DNA from: Helicobacteraceae bacterium
Lineage (GTDB): Bacteria; Campylobacterota; Campylobacteria; Campylobacterales; SZUA-545
DNA: 8,150 bases
Direction of reading: 5' to 3'
NCBI GenBank assembly: GCA_031282285.1
Contig: JAITEA010000074.1
Location: 1-8,150 of the forward strand
The position numbers were made by a program, and so were the translations under genes. The notes beneath the pieces were generated by a model. The model worked only from the letters and a program-made list of their open reading frames with translations, searched no databases and was not told the DNA's origin. Positions 6,122 through 8,150 of the stretch are shown in pieces. Position 1 is the first letter of the stretch; each line of letters starts with the position of its first letter.

Positions 6122-8150
6122 ATAATTTTTGTCGATCTCATTTTGCGCGGCGAGACGCAAGTTGTTTGTGCCGCCGTTATTAACGCTTTTATTCATGTAT
6201 TCAACAGGCGGCGAAACAAGTGAGATTGGTACTAAAGTAAAGACATATCGCATGTTTTCATCGCCTAAACCAAGCTTACCGTAATAGTTATTTCCCGTCG
6301 CGTAAAGCCCGCCGTCTTTGGCGATCGCAAAGGAACTTTGATCGCTTGCTTCTATGGTCGCAATGTTTTTACCGCTTAGGCTTGTAACTTCCGTAAAGGT
6401 ATCGCGATTATCGTCGTCGCCCAAACCAAGCCGACCATCTTCGTTATATCCGGCGGCGTAAACTTTACCCTCTTTGCTAAGCGCGAGCGAGTGAATGCCG
6501 CAGGCGGATATATGGACGATATTTTTACCGTTAAGCGAAGCGATTTCAGTAAACGCGTCGCGATCGGTTTTATCGCCTAAACCAAGCTGACCGTATTTGT
6601 TCTCCCCCGCCGCGTAAACTTTACCGTCGCTTGCCAGAAACAGTACATGATAGCTGCCGTTGGCTATGGCTGTAATCTTTGTTCCGTTTAAATCGGTAAC
6701 TTCGGTAAACGAAGCGCTATCGTATCCCGCCGCGTAAACTTTACCTTCCTTTGTCAAAGCCAAGGAGCGTTCATAACTTGTTGCTAAAGCGACAATATTT
6801 TTGTCTCTCAAATCTTCGACTTCCGTAAACGAAGCGCTATCGTGTCTAGCCCAGTAAACTTTGCCCTCTTTAGCGATCGCTAAAGCGATCCCTTCGCCCG
6901 CGGCTACGGCGGTAATATTTTTGTCTTTTAAGGAGGATATTTCCGTAAAGTTATCGCGGTTTTTCTCGTCGTCTAAATCAAGATCGCCGGCGCTATTTAG
7001 TCCCGTGGCGTAAACCCTGCCGTCTCCCGAAATAGCAAAAGAGCGCGAAGGTTTCGCGGATACGGCGGTAATATTTTTATCGCTAAGCGAAACGATCTCC
7101 TCGTAAGCGTCGCGGCTGTCGTCGTCGCCCAAACCAAGCTGACCGTTAAAGTTTCCTCCCGTAGCGTAAACTTTGCCGTCGATAATCGCAAGAGAATACT
7201 CGCCGCTCGCAGCGACGGCTTGAACGATCCTTTTCGCGCCGCCGCCTAAGCTTTGAACGGCGGCGGGCGTAGCGGGGCGATCTTGTTTATCGGTCGCCGC
7301 GATCGCGCTTTTATCGTCAAGCGAAGTTACTTCGGCAAAGACCTTTAGTTCGGTTTGTCTTGCGCTATCGCCCAAACCAAGCTGACCGTATCTGCCTGAT
7401 CCGGTCGCGTAGATTTTACCCTCTTTTGTCAAAGCCAAGGAGTGTTCATTACCTGCCGCTACCGCGATAATGTTTTTATCGTTAAGCGAAACAACCTCTT
7501 CATAAGCGGCGCGGCTTACGCTATCGCCCAAACCAAGCTGACCGTTTTTGCCGTATCCGACCGCGTAAACTTTGCCCTCTTTGCTAAGCGCGAGGGAGTG
7601 AGGGAAACTTGCGGCTATGGCGGTAATGTTTCTATCGCTTAAATAGGTAGTTTCTGTAAACGAAACGAAATCCTTCTGATCGCTTAAACCAAGTCCGCCG
7701 ACGATGTTTGAACCGCTCGCGTAAATCCTGCCGTCTTTGGAAAAAGCAAAGGAGTTATACGCGCCAACGAATATAGCGGTAATATTTTTATCGCTTAAAT
7801 CTTTCGCTTCCGTAAAAGCCTCGCGATCGCTTTTATCGCCTAAACCAAGCTGACCGCGATCGTTCCACCCCGCCGCGTAAACCTTGCCGTCCTTGCTAAG
7901 CGCAAGCGAATGTTCTTTACCAGCGGCTATGGCGCTAATGTTTTTGTCGGCTAAATCTTTAACTTCAATAAACGCGGGACGATTGGTTTCCTCTCCCTTA
8001 TCGCCCAAACCAAGCCCGCCATATTCGTTATATCCAGTAGCGTAAACTTTGCCATTTTTGCCAAGCGCAAGCGTATGAGCGCCTTTAGCGGCTATAGCGA
8101 CAATATTCTTATCGCTTAAATCTTTAACTTCCGTAAAAACGGCGCGATCG
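5018..8150 (-). CDS. Giant RCC1-repeat protein, C-terminal 1043 residues (5' end beyond right edge)
   Basis: The frame is open from the window edge to TAA at 5018-5020. An in-frame TTG at 8008 is simply the Leu of a GLGLGD motif and not a start. The visible protein is almost entirely RCC1 repeats, typically 51-53 residues, with the consensus FTEV.SL.DKNI.AIAAG..HSLAL.KEGKVYAAG.N..GQLGLGDK.DR. I count 19 blades. Two non-repeat linkers (28 and 34 residues) and the C-terminus divide them as 5, 7 and 7, so each complete group should fold as a seven-bladed beta-propeller. The first two visible residues, DR, are the tail of another blade, so the array continues off-window. RCC1 propellers usually mediate binding; I see no catalytic domain. 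The lipobox of the adjacent small homologue hints at an exported protein, but the N-terminus is not in view. The region looks visibly less GC-rich than the trp-side operon. Confidence 0.92.
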   Translation of the reverse strand, partial: DRAVFTEVKDLSDKNIVAIAAKGAHTLALGKNGKVYATGYNEYGGLGLGDKGEETNRPAFIEVKDLADKNISAIAAGKEHSLALSKDGKVYAAGWNDRGQLGLGDKSDREAFTEAKDLSDKNITAIFVGAYNSFAFSKDGRIYASGSNIVGGLGLSDQKDFVSFTETTYLSDRNITAIAASFPHSLALSKEGKVYAVGYGKNGQLGLGDSVSRAAYEEVVSLNDKNIIAVAAGNEHSLALTKEGKIYATGSGRYGQLGLGDSARQTELKVFAEVTSLDDKSAIAATDKQDRPATPAAVQSLGGGAKRIVQAVAASGEYSLAIIDGKVYATGGNFNGQLGLGDDDSRDAYEEIVSLSDKNITAVSAKPSRSFAISGDGRVYATGLNSAGDLDLDDEKNRDNFTEISSLKDKNITAVAAGEGIALAIAKEGKVYWARHDSASFTEVEDLRDKNIVALATSYERSLALTKEGKVYAAGYDSASFTEVTDLNGTKITAIANGSYHVLFLASDGKVYAAGENKYGQLGLGDKTDRDAFTEIASLNGKNIVHISACGIHSLALSKEGKVYAAGYNEDGRLGLGDDDNRDTFTEVTSLSGKNIATIEASDQSSFAIAKDGGLYATGNNYYGKLGLGDENMRYVFTLVPISLVSPPVEYMNKSVNNGGTNNLRLAAQNEIDKNYKRVLSVGAGFFRSFAITADGKVYATGANYLGELGLGDNAFDRSFTEIVSLNDKNITAVSTGREHSLALSKEGKVYAAGNSANGELGFNDKNARDIFTEVVNLNDNIIAISAGEAYSLALSKEGKVYATGSNSRGQLGVGNSGDEIKLRTFTEISSLEGKYIIAISAGKAHSLALDKESKVYAAGSSKYGQLGLDDKSNRNRFTEVKGLSDKNIIAIAAGDAHSIALGKDGKVYAAGDNKYGQLGVGDKTDRDSFTEAESLNGKNIIAIAAGAYRSLALSSDGKIYAAGSNKSGELGLGDRKRRVSFTEVFSLGGENIIAIAAGSDHSLALSKDGRIYAAGYNFSGELGLNDKNDRLIFTLVPIGGKK
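6122..6223 (-). other. Inter-propeller linker, 34 residues
   Basis: Non-repeat segment, Asn- and Pro-containing (SLVSPPVEYMNKSVNNGG, then an Asn/Asp/Lys-rich part ending in DKNY), between the FTLVPI end of blade 12 and the KRV start of blade 13. It probably is a flexible hinge. Confidence 0.7.
6224..7234 (-). other. Propeller 2: RCC1 blades 6-12
   Basis: Seven blades from KRIVQAVAASGEYSLAI (visible residue 306) to FTLVPI (ending at 642). Blades 8 and 9 lack the N..GQLGLGD..DR hairpin and end instead in HDSA and YDSA, joined directly to the next SFTEV. They are counted as blades because the core strands and the GKVY turn are intact. Confidence 0.72.
7235..7318 (-). other. Inter-propeller linker, 28 residues
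   Basis: Non-repeat segment after blade 5: DDKSAIAATDKQDRPATPAA followed by a Gly-rich VQSLGGGA. It differs in sequence from the second linker but lies seven blades upstream of it, as expected for a domain boundary. The preceding end strand is VFAEVTSL, not FTLVPI, so this junction is less regular than the other. Confidence 0.65.
7319..8150 (-). other. Propeller 1 (partial): RCC1 blades 1-5 in view
   Basis: Five visible blades, preceded by the DR that ends another. If this group also has seven blades, two more lie beyond the right edge together with the export signal. Confidence 0.6.

Larger units (their letters stand above)
217..7830. repeat. Dispersed palindromic octamer GCGATCGC (HIP1 sequence), 10 copies
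   Basis: Exact copies start at 217, 325, 870, 1158, 1233, 5222, 6321, 6873, 7299 and 7823. All are inside coding sequence, in different reading frames and contexts. None is found between 1241 and 5221, though near-matches such as ACGATCGC, TCGATCGC and CGCGATCGG are common there. The octamer is the one known as HIP1 in cyanobacteria and contains the GATC site. Confidence 0.8.
5018..8150 (-). repeat. Degenerate tandem array, period about 156 bp (19 RCC1-coding units)
   Basis: Units of about 153-159 bp recur throughout. Well-conserved landmarks on the plus strand are CC[AC]AGCTGACC, GCGTAAACTTTGCC and GC[GC]ATAATGTTTTTATCG, recurring once per unit. Units are diverged, not identical, so this is an old array with local similarity and not a recent copy-number repeat. 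Units 8 and 9 (about 6713-6955) are shortened to 40-41 codons. Confidence 0.9.

Noticed and set aside
8006..8008. TTG at 8008 as the start of the large RCC1 gene
   Set aside because: It falls inside a conserved GLGLGD motif, and the frame with good RCC1 sequence continues upstream to the edge.
5018..8150. CRISPR or recent minisatellite as the explanation for the regular repeats
   Set aside because: The period is about 156 bp with an intact reading frame and diverged units, which is a protein-coding repeat.

Overview
The window looks like chromosomal DNA from a member of the Campylobacterota (Epsilonproteobacteria). The best evidence is MetK, which carries the Campylobacter-type sequence MYLFTSEAVSPGHPDKCAD and the motif GGGAQSSKDYTKVDRS in place of the usual GGGAFSGKD. 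LuxS also reads like the Campylobacter protein, and the two candidate promoters have a perfect TATAAT with no recognisable -35 box. The left half is more GC-rich than well-known Campylobacter genomes, so this may be a less familiar lineage. That placement is inferred from remembered family sequences, not from a search.

Every gene I can support is on the minus strand, so transcription runs right to left. From right to left: (1) 8150-5018, the 3' part of a very large RCC1-repeat gene whose start lies off the right edge; (2) 4975-4721, a tiny lipoprotein with one RCC1 blade; (3) 4588-2825, luxS and metK, whose stop and start codons abut (TAA/ATG); (4) 2732-1, a compact cluster of trmN6-like tRNA methyltransferase, YkgJ-family cysteine-cluster protein, exported TPR protein and trpC (cut by the left edge), with overlaps of 13, 4 and 4 nt. 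Non-coding DNA is limited to short gaps of 36 to 132 nt, which hold two TATAAT boxes, a GC-only hairpin and an A9/T9 tract.

The middle genes share S-adenosylmethionine (SAM) chemistry. MetK makes SAM, the TrmN6-like enzyme probably uses it, and LuxS breaks down S-ribosylhomocysteine, which is derived from the SAH product. The left cluster adds tryptophan biosynthesis (TrpC) and two poorly characterised proteins.

The most unusual part is the RCC1 region. The large protein shows 19 blades in the window. Non-repeat linkers fall before blade 6 and before blade 13, and the protein ends after blade 19, so the visible parts form two exact groups of seven plus the last five of a third. Each complete seven-blade group begins with KR[IV] and ends with FTLVPI. 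The small lipoprotein has the same opening (KRV) and the same ending (FTLVPIGGKK) around a single blade, so it looks like a propeller reduced to one blade behind a lipobox. A second genome-level signal is the octamer GCGATCGC, the cyanobacterial HIP1 sequence, seen ten times in 8.15 kb.
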